A DNA stretch of 64,000 nucleotides, taken from positions 186,001 through 250,000 of the forward strand of contig WPDH01000034.1 in the NCBI GenBank assembly GCA_019137255.1. Reading direction: 5' to 3'. Position 1 is the stretch's first letter. Each line of letters begins with the position of its first letter. The notes under the pieces were generated by a model. It searched no databases, was not told the origin of the DNA, and saw nothing but the letters and a program-made list of their open reading frames with translations. Positions 1 through 10,631 of the stretch are shown here, one piece after another. The DNA comes from Corinectria fuckeliana (taxonomy: Eukaryota; Ascomycota; Sordariomycetes; Hypocreales; Nectriaceae). The position numbers and the translations under genes were made by a program.

Positions 1-2
1 CA

Positions 3-1378
3 AACTTTGGTCTTTCTACCAAGGACCTTGACGCCTACGACAGGGCATCTGGCGAGGTCCAAGAAGCGACCAACGAGCTACTTGCCAACTCGTATTTGAG
101 CGATCTAACCAATACGACCCTCCGGTGTTTAAACGGGCAAGCCGCCGACCTGGTCTCTTTCAACAGCTTCCCTATTGACCAGATGGAATGGGAGAGGGTG
201 GCCGACGCAACGAGGGTGGAGGATGACGCCCAGGGCGAGGTCATCATGGAAGTCGATTTCATGGACCTGATGAAGAACTTTGTCGCGAGATCAGCCAATG
301 CGTCTGTCTTCGGCACCGACTTTGTTGAGAACTTCCCGGACATCTGGAAACACCTCTGGTTTTTCGACGACTGGTTCATCACTCTGGCGAGGAACATTCC
401 CATTTCCGTCCCATGGCTGGGTGGCCAGCGGGCCAGGGTCGCTCAGCAACAGCTTCTCTCCTCCATGCGGGAGTACCACGAGGCTTGGGAAGCATTTCTG
501 AATGGCGAAAACCCGGGACCCAATTGGCAAGATCTCCACGACGTCAGCCAGCTTGTCAAGTCGAGGATTGACATCTTCCGCAAGCACAAGCTGTCGCTTG
601 ATGCCCGCGCTGCCTACGATCTTGCCTTGCTCTGGTCTGTCAACGCAAGCTCTGCGCCCCTCATCTCCTGGTCTCTTCTAGAGCTCTACCAAGATCCAGT
701 ACTGCTTGAGCAAGTGCGCGATGAGATTGCCCCGTTCGTCAGCATCATGCAGCCCAAGCATGACTTCGGAGGCTCGGTTTGGATTGCTCCCCAGATCCAA
801 AGTGTCGATCTGGACGCGCTGATGGCCAAGTGTCCGCTGCTACAAGCCACTTACCTCGAGACTGTGAGGCTCTACGGTGGAGGGTGGTCGGCGAGGTGGC
901 TGAAGGAGGATGTGGTCCTCAAAGAGGATGGTAAGCCTGCTTACGTGCTTAAGAAGGGAGCCTACGCTCACGTCTTGCGGGACCTTTACCACTCCGATCC
1001 GAATTCATTCCCCGACCCTCGCGACTGGCAGGCCAGGCGCCATCTTCAGGACAACAAGGATGAAAAGGGTACGCAGGCTCAGCTTGTAGCCACTGGCTCG
1101 GTCAAGCCATACGGTAAGCTGATCCTCCTCTCTGACCCTTCCCACTAAAGCGTGCTGACCCACTGATAGATGGGAGCCTGACGCTATGTAACGACTCGGG
1201 TTTTGCTTTAAGGAAGATGCTTCTGTACACGTCAGTTATCATTTCGCTGTACGACATGGAACCCGCAAGCCGTGGCAAATGGAGCATTCCAGTGGTCTCC
1301 AAGGGGCCACTTTCGTCACAGCCTGTATTGCCGGTCAGGGTTTGGATCAAGCGAAGGGAGGTGAAAATAAAGGATTAA
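3..1378 (+). CDS. Cytochrome P450, CYP7/CYP8-like, 5' partial, with degenerate heme loop
   Basis: The gene enters the window from the left, so its N-terminus and membrane anchor are missing. Exon 1 runs to 1113. A 56-bp GT-AG intron (1114-1169, branch-like GCTGACC) leads to exon 2 (1170-1378, stop TAA), which restores a typical P450 C-terminus. Supporting motifs are the K-helix ExxR as ETVR near 855-870 and an I-helix-like stretch with NASSAP instead of the usual acid-Thr pair. That feature is known in CYP8-type (prostacyclin-synthase-like) enzymes, which isomerise or oxidise lipid-like substrates. The heme-binding loop after splicing reads YDGSLTLCNDSGFA. The Cys ligand is kept, but the Gly and Arg of the usual CxGR are Asn-Asp-Ser. 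The enzyme may therefore be altered or decaying. It converges on the flavin monooxygenase at 2122-4053. The family call is fairly sure; function and substrate are unknown. Confidence 0.8.
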
Positions 1379-2121
1379 CTCATCGCGGAATAAGTATTAC
1401 GAATAAAGAGGAACATGTATGTTTTCGACACGGCGCCCTGTTGCCTCCGTCTCGCTACCCGATCTTGGCCAGGCATTGTTGCGCATCGACCCGTCCGATG
1501 AACGTCTCTTGCTTATGTATACTCCCTATTTGCGACTCGATAAATTCTGCGACGCTGGCCGTGCTTGTTCTAACCATGTCCTCCACAGAAATCGCATCCG
1601 TCGATGCGTCCCTAGGATGTGGCGGCGCTGCAGTTCGTCAATCTAGAGGCAGACGCGCCTCGTCCGTCGCCCTGGGGCAAATGCAGCCTCGCGCGTGGTT
1701 CTCCTTCTTGGGCTGCAGCGACAGTCTTGTCGTAGCTTGTAAACGAGACATGTTACTCCTACTGTGGCATCAAAGTTGGCAATCTACATGACTCATCCAA
1801 GTCGACGGCAACCTTTGCTGCAACGAGACTGGGCCCCGGAGCCAAGGATCACAGCGCAATGAGATCCCGGACGTTTTTCGTGTGGTCGATCTGGGATACA
1901 TTATATACGGATGGGTAAGAACAAGCCCACGAGCCGCCGACCTCGGCTCTAACTTGTGCTATTCATCGATCGTGTCCAAGAGCTTTGACGAGACGAAAGC
2001 CCTCCAACACGCCGCGGACAGTCTGTATTAGCTACCGAGAATCGTACACCAGGCAGGCTAACCCTCTATAGTATGCAGACAAGCAGTCCCTCCGCAATCG
2101 TCCATGACTTGCTCGTAATCG
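1379..2121. other. Convergent intergenic region
   Basis: This is the 743-bp space between the 3' ends of the P450 and the flavin monooxygenase. Short open frames are present but show no recognisable domain. I see no RNA gene or repeat. It probably holds the two 3' UTRs. Confidence 0.5.
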
Positions 2122-4053
2122 TCAATCATGCTTGCCCTTGTCCTCATCAGCATCGCTGGCGTTTGCCTGCTCAATCTCAGCACGCGCCCCGTCCCATTTC
2201 TTCCGCCTCCCATCAAAGAGCCTCCACATGGCCGCAGTCGGCGGTCCGTCCATAAGCATGTTCCACAGCCTCCTCTCCCTCAACCAGAAAAGCCACCCCT
2301 TCCAGCCCCAGCCCAGATGCTCCTCCACGCCCATCCCCGCGGTCTTGTCGGCCCAGATCAGCCAGTCTCTCGCCGGCACGGACGCCGGGATGACGGTCCC
2401 CCGTTGTGCCAGGCTGCTGATTCGATTCTCCTGACGGTCCATCCATCGCTCCATCTCGGGCTGGGCGGGTAGCTTCGAATGGCCGGCCCACACGTGGGCG
2501 ATGCACATGCTCGCAATGTCGGCGAGCGAAAAGGCACTCGTGACGAACCACGCGCAGCCGAGGAACGCGAGAGAATCGGGCTGCTTTAGCGAGAATACGT
2601 TCTGGTATAGACGCGGGAGCGGACGGCCTTTAGATCCCGGGGCGTCGAGCCAGGCGGAAGGCTTCTCGGTGGCAGGGCTCACTTGCGAGTCCAATAGATC
2701 GAAACCGTACTTGTAGCCGGTGCAGCAGATGATGCTGTCGGCCTCGAACATTTGCCCGTCTTGTAGCTCGACCTCTTTGGGCCCGACGATTTGCTTGATT
2801 CCGGGGACGGATCTGATGTCTCCCTTCTGGAATCGGCTGATCAACGTGTCCGATATGACTGGGTTGACGACTTTGATGGAGGGTGCGGGATCTAGACGCC
2901 ACGATGGATCTGCATCCCCAAATGCCAGGCCCATGATGAACTTGGCTTTTTGGTTGAACAGGTGCTCGGAGTATGACGGGCACCATCTCTCGAGGAATCC
3001 TACTAAGCACGAGAACCGGTAGGTAAGTCCCTTTGTCCCTGTAATCCTGTCCATGTCACGAGGCAGCTACACAGTCAGAATGATGGCTGAAATGTCGTGC
3101 TTCGACTCACCACAACGGCTCCATGGTTGTGAGCAATCATCACGCTAGAGGCTTTCCCAACGAGTTCTTCGGCAATATCATTTCCAGTGTTGCCGAGTCC
3201 GAGAATAATCACCTTCTCCCCAGCGAAAGAATCTGGTCTCGGGATAGTTAGTAGCCATCGGCCAGTCCCGGCTGAATGACACACCGTTTGAAGGCTTTCG
3301 AGTGGAGTATCCTGCCGGCAAACAACCTCGAGCCCTGGATCTTTGGCATGACTGGCTCATAGTGCGGTCCCGTAGCAACGACGACCTTGTCGTAGTACTC
3401 AGAGGGTGCGAGGTCAAAGTCGAGTCTCCATTTGTCGGATTCCGTCTCCCTTGCAACGTGCTTGACGGCGGTATTCAGCCGCAAATGCGGTCGCAGCCCA
3501 AAATGGACCACGTAGCTCTCGAGGTATTGGTCGACTTGCCTGGCAGAGCAGAAGGATGGGGTTCCTGGAGGGGTTTGTCAGATAAGCTGGGGTCGGTCCC
3601 AATTATCGGGAGGCTTACCCTTTCGAAAGGGGAAATCCGTGTAACAGCCCTAGTAAGTAGGGATCGTAAGATTACAGATGCAATTACTCAAGGATCCGTC
3701 GCAGAGGAATTGCATACCCGATCAATGGAAACGTTGACAACGGTTGCTTTGGAGGTGTTAAAATGCAAAATAGAATATTCAAGGACTTGCCCAACTCACA
3801 TTCGAGGACACTCAGCGTGTCTTGGTCCTCGGTGAAGTGCCATAGTCCTCCGACATAGCTGCTCCGTTCGAAACCAGTGACATGGAAGCCTTCTTCCAGT
3901 AGGTTCTTGACAGCCACTATTCCCATGGTCCCTAGAAGGGGAGAAATCGCGGTCAGCTCGTGGTCTTGCCGTTGCCCGGGAGGACATGATGTGCCCACAC
4001 GTACCAAGGCCAATGACGGCTACTCTCTGGTCTCGGGGGTCGGACGACTCCAT
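2122..4053 (-). CDS. Flavin-containing monooxygenase (dimethylaniline monooxygenase type), 530 aa, seven exons
   Basis: NADPH- and FAD-dependent monooxygenase that would oxidise a soft nucleophile or ketone. Exons on the minus strand are 4053-4005, 3931-3800, 3746-3718, 3649-3619, 3564-3285, 3237-3111 and 3066-2122. All six introns are 44-73 bp GT-AG, and the frame closes at 531 codons including stop. Motifs: FAD-binding GLGTMG at residues 15-20, the FMO-identifying FxGxxxHxxxF (FAGRILHSKAF) in exon 5, the NADPH-binding GLGNTG in exon 6, and a CTGYKYGF late motif in exon 7. The start at 4053 is chosen because the Rossmann strand follows directly. Two exons are only 29 and 31 bp. The P450 lies tail-to-tail with it, a pairing common in secondary metabolism, but no backbone synthase is visible. 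Substrate unknown. Confidence 0.88.
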
Positions 4054-4885
4054 GGACAACGCATCAACAATCCATGCTATTGTCAGAATTTTAGAAGAAG
4101 AAAGAGAATCGAGGGGAAAAAGAGGCGGGAAACACAGGTGACAAGATGCTTCCACTGTGTTTCCCGCCTGACCCAGGATAAGTGAGTAGGACCCCTGCCT
4201 GACAGCTGGCGGCATGAACTTGAGAAAGACGCGAACCGGGCGGGCGACAACTAAACGGCTCCGCACACCGGGCCCGTCCGGTGCCCCACCGCGGAGCGAA
4301 TCCGCGCTTTTCGTAAAGTCCAAGCGAGATACGGAGTACGATGATGGGAAATTCGATAGCGTCTGGGTTTCTAGAAAAAGCTTCTAGTACGGAGTAGAGG
4401 CTCGTTAGTTGACGAGTTGGTGGTTGTAACAGGCTAGATGCACTGGGGCTGGCTCATTCGGACGCCAGAAACCAAGTAACAAACACGTTGAACGTTGCTC
4501 TGACAGTGTCGCATTCTTTTCATGAATTCTATCGCTGGCACCTGTGATTCAAGAGTCTATCAACAACTGTCAGGAACCGTCGGCAAAGAATTCCCAGAGT
4601 GATTCTTAGTGACAGCTGTTGACAATATGCCTTCCACCTAACAACCCAGCGACCCAACCAAGTCATGAATGGCATCTGGATATGAAAGAAACCGGAACCT
4701 ATCCATTTTTGAAGTACGTGACACTCTGAAAGGCGAAAATCTCCAAGATACAGAGAATATATGCTGGTGCTGGGATCTTGCCTTCCCAATCAAACATACG
4801 AGCCTTGATAAGGGCTAATTGTGGTTTGTCAAACATCGAAGTCGAACAACCAACACGCCATGTGGAGTGGATTACCGCTTCAATA
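4054..4885. other. Upstream region of the monooxygenase
   Basis: No coding region is supported here. It should contain the minus-strand monooxygenase promoter and the tRNA upstream flank. I see no repeat or second RNA gene. Confidence 0.4.
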
Positions 4886-4956
4886 GGTCCCATGGTCTAA
4901 CGGTTATGACTGCGGATTCTGATTCCGCCAGCGAGGGTTCGACTCCCCCTGGGACC
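4886..4956 (+). tRNA. tRNA-Gln (anticodon CTG), intronless
   Basis: The 71-nt cloverleaf folds cleanly. The acceptor stem is GGTCCCA/TGGGACC and the D-arm is GTC...GAC with a GG in the loop. The anticodon stem GCGGA/TCCGC holds the loop TTCTGAT, so the anticodon is CTG and reads CAG (Gln). The T-arm carries TTCGACT with one A-C mismatch in the stem. There is no anticodon intron. A run of four T starts five bases downstream, as expected for Pol III termination. Confidence 0.95.
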
Positions 4957-4961
4957 TTTAC

Positions 4962-4965
4962 TTTT
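4962..4965 (+). terminator. Pol III T-run after tRNA-Gln
   Basis: Four consecutive T residues follow the tRNA 3' end after five bases, the minimal Pol III terminator. Confidence 0.75.
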
Positions 4966-5807
4966 GCAGTCCGTGGATCCTGACTGGTCTATTGTGCATT
5001 TTTGGTGTTCTGTTTAATCAATTATCCATCCACTCTGTCTGTCTGTCTGTCATGACGCGCGAGCTGATCAAACTTCATCATGACAAGTCCTGGTCTGTCT
5101 TAGGAGGCTTCCATCTAAACATCCGCGCTTACCCGCAGAATGTCGAGAATTGCGACCGACAGGCTGAGGAAGTACTATGCTGGTACTGTGGGTAATCAAA
5201 AGAGGGATATTGAGACGGGGAATGCGGGAGGTTCGACCTAGCTGGCGAAGTTTCCCCTTGGTATGACGCGATTGAATTGCACCATGGGCTGTCAATTAAA
5301 GCAGCTGTCGTCCGAACTGCTCGCAATGACACTCTCAGAACAGCAACAAACCCCAACGCATTTCCTCCAGGTCACTTGAACGCTGTCTTTGAAGCATCAA
5401 CAAATCGTGCACTACTTCTGGTCATCGGCAGGTCTCCATCTCACACGGACCGACGCCGTGACCGTGAGTAATTATCTTACGGCTCCGATCCGGGCTGCCT
5501 GAGGCGCCAAGATCGGTTGCATCATCCCGCTAGATTGGGTAAACCACCAACCTTGAGACTCTCGTGCTCCTGTCACGCCTCTATAACAATTCCTCTTTCT
5601 GTTAACTTTCGACTCGATTGTTCATCCCTCGACTCCCGGATCTCGAAGGCGTCGCGGAATCCTTGGCGGCCACGGCACTGCGCCGTCTTTTTCTCCCTTG
5701 TGCGCAAACCACCCCCCCGCGAAGCTCCCCCCAGCTCAAAACCCCCACTATACCGAATACCGACGGCGTCCAGAACACGATGCGACCGCCGATTTGAACC
5801 GCCCACC
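4966..5807 (+). promoter_or_regulatory. Upstream region of Atm1, with TCTG microsatellite
   Basis: No gene is supported. A short TCTG repeat lies at about 5034-5051. The region from about 5560 to 5807 is pyrimidine-rich, as usual before fungal start codons. The reading frame of the ABC transporter stays open upstream to about 5517 but contains no better ATG. Confidence 0.45.
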
Positions 5808-8008
5808 ATGCTGCCTCGATTCTTGTACCGCTTGCCTCTTGGGTGCTCGCGATGCAGCCTTGCCAAGACATACTCGCGCCCGCCGTGGCTGCCTCAGCAG
5901 CCGAGCACCATCCATCCGTTCTGGACTTCGGCCGCGACCCGCCGTGAACCTCCGGCTTCCGGAACCGCCAGCAACGAACCGGCCAAGACCGCTGCTGCCG
6001 TCAAGGCTACAGCTGTCGCGACTGCAAAGACCCTGGCGACGGCGAAGAACCATGATCCCCTTGCCATGGCGGACAAATCTGCCTCTGAGCAGCGCAAGGC
6101 CGACTGGGCCATCATGAAGGAGATGACTCGGTATCTGTGGCCCAAGGACAGCCTGGGCACCAAGCTGCGCGTCAGCCTGGCCGTCTTCCTGCTCGTCGGC
6201 TCAAAGGTCTTGAACGTTCAGGTCCCCTTTTATTTCAAGAGCATCGTCGATTCCATGAACATTGACATCGCCGCGGTGGGAGGCACCGCTACTACCGTTG
6301 CGGGTGCCATGATCTTTGCGTACGGCGCCACGCGCGTCAGTGCGACGGTGTTTCAGGAACTGCGCAACGCTGTGTTTGCCTCGGTGGCTCAGAAGGCCAT
6401 CCGCAGGGTCGCATGCAACGTCTTTGACCACCTGCTACGACTGGACCTGTCCTTCCATCTGTCCAAGCAGACCGGCGGCTTGACCAGGGCGATTGAGCGC
6501 GGTACCAAAGGAATCAGCTTCCTCCTGACGAGCATGGTCTTTCACCTCCTGCCGACGGCGCTGGAGATAAGCATGGTCTGTGGAATCCTCACCTGGCAGT
6601 ATGGCGCACAATTTGCCGCCATCACGGTGCTCACCATGGTGAGCTACACGGCCTTCACCATCTGGACTACTGCCTGGCGGACCAAGTTTCGAAGGCAGGC
6701 CAATGCCGCCGATAACAAGGCGTCAACCGTGGCGGTCGATTCTCTCATCAACTATGAAGCGGTCAAGTACTTTAACAATGAGAAGTTCGAGGTCTCGCGC
6801 TACGACAAGGCTCTGCAGCAGTATGAGAAGAGTTCCATCAAGGTGGCCACGTCTCTCGCGTTCCTGAACAGCGGTCAGAACATCATCTTTTCCACCGCGC
6901 TGACGGGAATGATGTACCTCGCCGCCAACGGTGTCGCGTCCGGCTCCTTGACGGTGGGTGACCTCGTCATGGTGAACCAGCTGGTCTTCCAGCTTTCAGT
7001 GCCGCTCAACTTCCTAGGTTCCGTCTACCGTGAGCTTCGACAGTCTCTTCTCGACATGGAGACCCTGTTCAATCTGCAAAAGGTCAACACTGGCATCAAG
7101 GAGAAGCCCAATGCGAAACCTCTTGTTCTATCAAAGGGGGGGGAAATCAAGTTTGAGAACGTCAATTTTGGATACCATCCTGAACGCCCGATCTTGAAAA
7201 ACCTGTCGTTGACCATCCCTGCTGGCAAGAAGGTAGCTGTAGTCGGTCCGAGTGGATGCGGAAAGTCGACGTTACTACGCTTGCTCTTCCGGTCTTACGA
7301 CGTTCAAGACGGCCGAATCTTGATCGATGACCAGGATATCCGGGATGTCAATGTTGATTCTCTTCGTAGGTCCATCGGCGTTGTTCCCCAGGATACCCCC
7401 CTCTTCAACGATACTGTTGAACATAACATCCGATATGGCTCCATCGACGCGACTCACGAAGAGGTGGTAGCAGCCGCCCAGCGGGCTCGCGTCCACGACA
7501 TCATTCAACAATTCCCAGACGGGTACCAAACCAAGGTTGGAGAGCGCGGTTTGATGATCTCAGGAGGCGAGAAGCAGCGACTGGCCGTCAGTCGGATACT
7601 GCTCAAGGACCCGCCGCTGCTCTTCTTCGACGAGGCAACTAGCGCCTTGGACACGCACACGGAGCAGGCCTTGATGGTGAACATCAACGGCATTCTTCGT
7701 GAGAAGGGTCGCACTAGTGTCTTTGTCGCGCATCGCCTGAGGACTATATTCGATTCGGACATCATCATCGTCCTCAAGGAGGGCCAAGTAGCGGAGATGG
7801 GCACCCATCGCGAGCTGATTGACCGCGCTGGGGTGTATGCAGAACTATGGAGTGGTGAGTTCAAAGGGCTGAGACGCCATTTTTCAGCATTGCTAATACT
7901 TTGGCAGCTCAAGAAACTAGCTTCGACGATGATGGGAGAGCTAGGAGTGAAGTTGATGAGGAGGAGGAGGAGGAGGAGGAGGACAAAGACATCCTTCCGC
8001 GACGGTAA
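5808..8008 (+). CDS. atm1: Mitochondrial inner-membrane ABC exporter Atm1 (ABCB7 type), 715 aa
   Basis: Half-transporter that, in the known family, exports a glutathione-linked sulfur/iron-sulfur species from the matrix for cytosolic Fe-S assembly. Exon 1 is 5808-7854, a 53-bp intron follows (7855-7907), and exon 2 is 7908-8008. The ATG at 5808 sits in CCCACCATG, and the protein begins with an Arg/Ser/Ala-rich presequence typical of mitochondrial import. The six-helix ABC membrane domain covers roughly residues 105-400. The nucleotide-binding domain has Walker A GPSGCGKST (480-488), signature SGGEKQR (from 585), Walker B LLFFDEATSALD (Asp near 608) and the H-loop FVAHRL. The C-terminus after the intron is acidic, with a run of seven Glu codons (GAG repeat). 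Length matches Atm1 proteins (about 690-730 aa). A dead siderophore transporter follows, so two iron-related genes are adjacent. Confidence 0.95.
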
Positions 8009-8819
8009 TGACTAGCTGTTATGTCATGCATATCTACGCGAATATCTGGAAACAAATCACCTTAGACAATCAATACAGTAAGACGAGACTATACAGCAAG
8101 ACCAACTTGTCAAAAATGGAAGCAAACCCAACGTGCTGGGTAGATGGGGAGCGGTTCGACCGCATGCTACTGAAGCAGTTGCATTTTCGGTCGGCCAGTA
8201 GAGCCAACTGAGGGGAGCCGGAATAGTCTCACGACGACATGGATGCATCCAAGACATTGAGTCCATCAGCAAGGCAACATCGTCAAGGCTTCAAGTGCCC
8301 TACACAAAGGTTGCAGATTTGGCAGCACGACGATGGGCTTGGTAGTATGAGTTATGACTTGGTTATTCCGTCGTATCCATCCTTTCAGCCTTACGCTAGC
8401 TGAAGCTGCAGCCGGGATGTGGCAAGGAATAGAACTTGAAGGCACCATTTCTGCCTGCGAGCTGGTTGAATTGGATCATAACGTCTTCATTTGCCGACCA
8501 AATTTTGCTGGTTCATGTCGGCCCCGACGATCTCTCCCAACGGCGCCAAGTTCAGCGGCCGACTTTCGCGTGGAAGACACGATCACGCCCAGGTCCATGC
8601 CAGCCGCTGCGCCTGAACGCGTCGATTCAGGAAACGAGCATCTGAATTCGCTTCCCGACGTCTGCGATATCCTCCGGTCGCAGGTCGTCACGCACACGGA
8701 GACCGTGTACGGACGAGGTCAAGTCGGACCGCAAGAAGCTCTAGCTCGCGGGCGTACTCGCTCGAGTCGATCGCGTCCTACCACAGTGTCAACGCGTCGT
8801 CATACCACGAACAGGATAG
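8009..8819. other. Intergenic region, possible unrecognised 5' part of the transporter pseudogene
   Basis: No intact gene. The decayed siderophore transporter next door lacks a recognisable N-terminus. It probably lies in this stretch in a state too degraded to read. Confidence 0.4.
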
Positions 8820-10021
8820 CTCGATGCTGTTCCTACCCTTTGTCATCAACACCTAGTTCATGGGCAATATGCTAGCCACCATCGAAGCCAAAAGAACAGG
8901 GCTGGCGCTGGGGTTACGACATGTTCGCAATCTCCATGTCCGTACCGTTGGGCCCTGCTGCTGCGACGCTCGTCTGCCAGGCCAGGAAGCACGGCATCGT
9001 GCACTACCTCGAACAGCGCCAGCTGCCACGTTGCTAGGGAGCTCGCTGGGAAACTATACCTGGGAGTCCTCGCGGCGCGATTGTCATTTCTGCTGTGGCG
9101 GACACAGACACGTGGGCGAGAAGCTCGGGCAAAACCTGGAAGGTATCAATTCCTTTGGTCTCCTGCTGCTGCTGCTGCTTTCGCTGAAGACGTACGCCGG
9201 CCACGGATTGCGTGACCAGTCTCGAGTTACAATGATGGGCTTGCTCCTCGTCGTAAAAGCCAGCTACGAGATGAAGTAAGCACTCGTGCCAAGCGCCCCT
9301 CGCCGGCTTGTGTTTTCAGCAGGATATGCATCATGGCTATTATCATTGACGATTTCTGCATGCGGATGTTCCTGAAATATGCCAATGCTCTGGGTTATGG
9401 CTGACCTCTGATTAGTTGGTGGAAACATTCGTGGGCTGTACTTTTCCTCGTAACTACACCCCCATCGCGAAGAACCGGAGCTACCAGAACTGGATATGAA
9501 GAGCGCCGCTCTTAGCTTGAGCTGTGGCTGGCGCACAAGAGGCATACTAGGGCAACACGCTGGCTCTGGTCGTTGCATCGCAGGTCTTTCGTCGACCTCG
9601 CCCATCGACGGACGCAGAGCTACAGGGTCATCCAGATGGCAGGTCTCTGCGTCAAGACCATCGACATGGGCATCCTGCTCCACGATGGTCAAGCTATCAA
9701 CAACACGCCGCGCTGGTCGTGTCCGCGGTGCCCATCGGCTTCGGCGGCTCCAAGTCCGTCGTCAGCTCGCGCGTCGCTTCGCAAGCCTCGGTGCCTCGAC
9801 AGGTCGTCGCGTTGGTCATATCGCTACTCTCGCTATGGTCCAAGATCGGAAGAAGCGCCATCTTGCTGACGAATTTATTGTTGGGCAAGCAGCAGAGTGT
9901 TGTGACTGTCGTCGGTGACAATGGGTTGCCGCTGGAGGAGAAGGATCGTGATCTGGAGCCGCTGCCGCCGCCTAAGGACAAGAAGGAGGCTTTCTTGTGG
10001 CTCCAGACTAGCCAGCACTAG
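8820..10021 (+). pseudogene. Siderophore-iron MFS transporter (Sit1/MirB type), pseudogene
   Basis: Fragments of one family appear in order but in different frames. They are LFLPFVINT near 8824 (followed by a TAG), GWRWGYDMFAISMSVPLGP from about 8900 ending in a TAG, and KLGQNLEGINSFGLLLL plus SLKTYAGHG at about 9120-9200. Then comes YRVIQMAGLCVKTIDMGILL at about 9620-9680, and finally a frame with SRVASQASVPRQVVALVIS running to the stop at 10021. These match the loops and helices of fungal siderophore transporters, which import ferric siderophores by proton symport. At least three frame changes and two internal stops rule out a normal product. The C-terminal stretch is the best preserved, so the loss is probably not ancient. 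The neighbour Atm1 is intact. Confidence 0.82.
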
Positions 10022-10631
10022 ATTATGTCTCGCGGTTCCTGTAGTTATTTGGAGTCATCGATGAGTTAAGCCTAGATACGGACGGTCGCTAGGCGTTAAT
10101 GTGAGCTTCATGTTTGAGGAAGAAAATAAAAACAAATACCTAGAATATTTTGACTCGTCGCTGTCAATACTAAAGCAGCTTACTATTACATAATTTCACG
10201 CTCCCTGTCATCTTGCGATCAATATATCACCCCTTTCATTCATCAAACACGCAATTTCCAGCTATGCTTTTCGCAAACAGTTGGTTCCTCGATGGCTCGA
10301 TAAAAAGGCCATACAGTCGGGATCAAATGATAACAAGACGCGGGGCTGCAGGGTAAGCCAATTGGCATTTTCAGAAACACAGCACGAATGGTCTTGATGT
10401 TGATGATCACATGTATACGAAATATCATGGTGATTACTTGCTGAGGTATAGACAGAAACCTTTGCATATGTCATGCATAATCTGTTGTTGGTGAAGTTTC
10501 GGACATCTACAGATGCAGGAAAACATCACACAAATAGATATCCTGGTAAATCGCCCCACTCGCTCTCCTTACCGCCGGGCTCGAATACCCGAAACATCAC
10601 CAGCTCGAACTGATTCACCTACAACATAGCC
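10022..10631. other. Intergenic, promoter of the GT1 gene
   Basis: No gene recognised. AT-rich in its first half. The last 100 bases before 10632 are pyrimidine-rich with CACC-type sequence, consistent with a 5' UTR. Confidence 0.4.

Noticed and set aside
5517..5807. Longer N-terminus for Atm1 starting near 5517
   Set aside because: It would need a TTG start, and the stretch is pyrimidine-rich leader. The ATG at 5808 has good context and starts a mitochondrial presequence.
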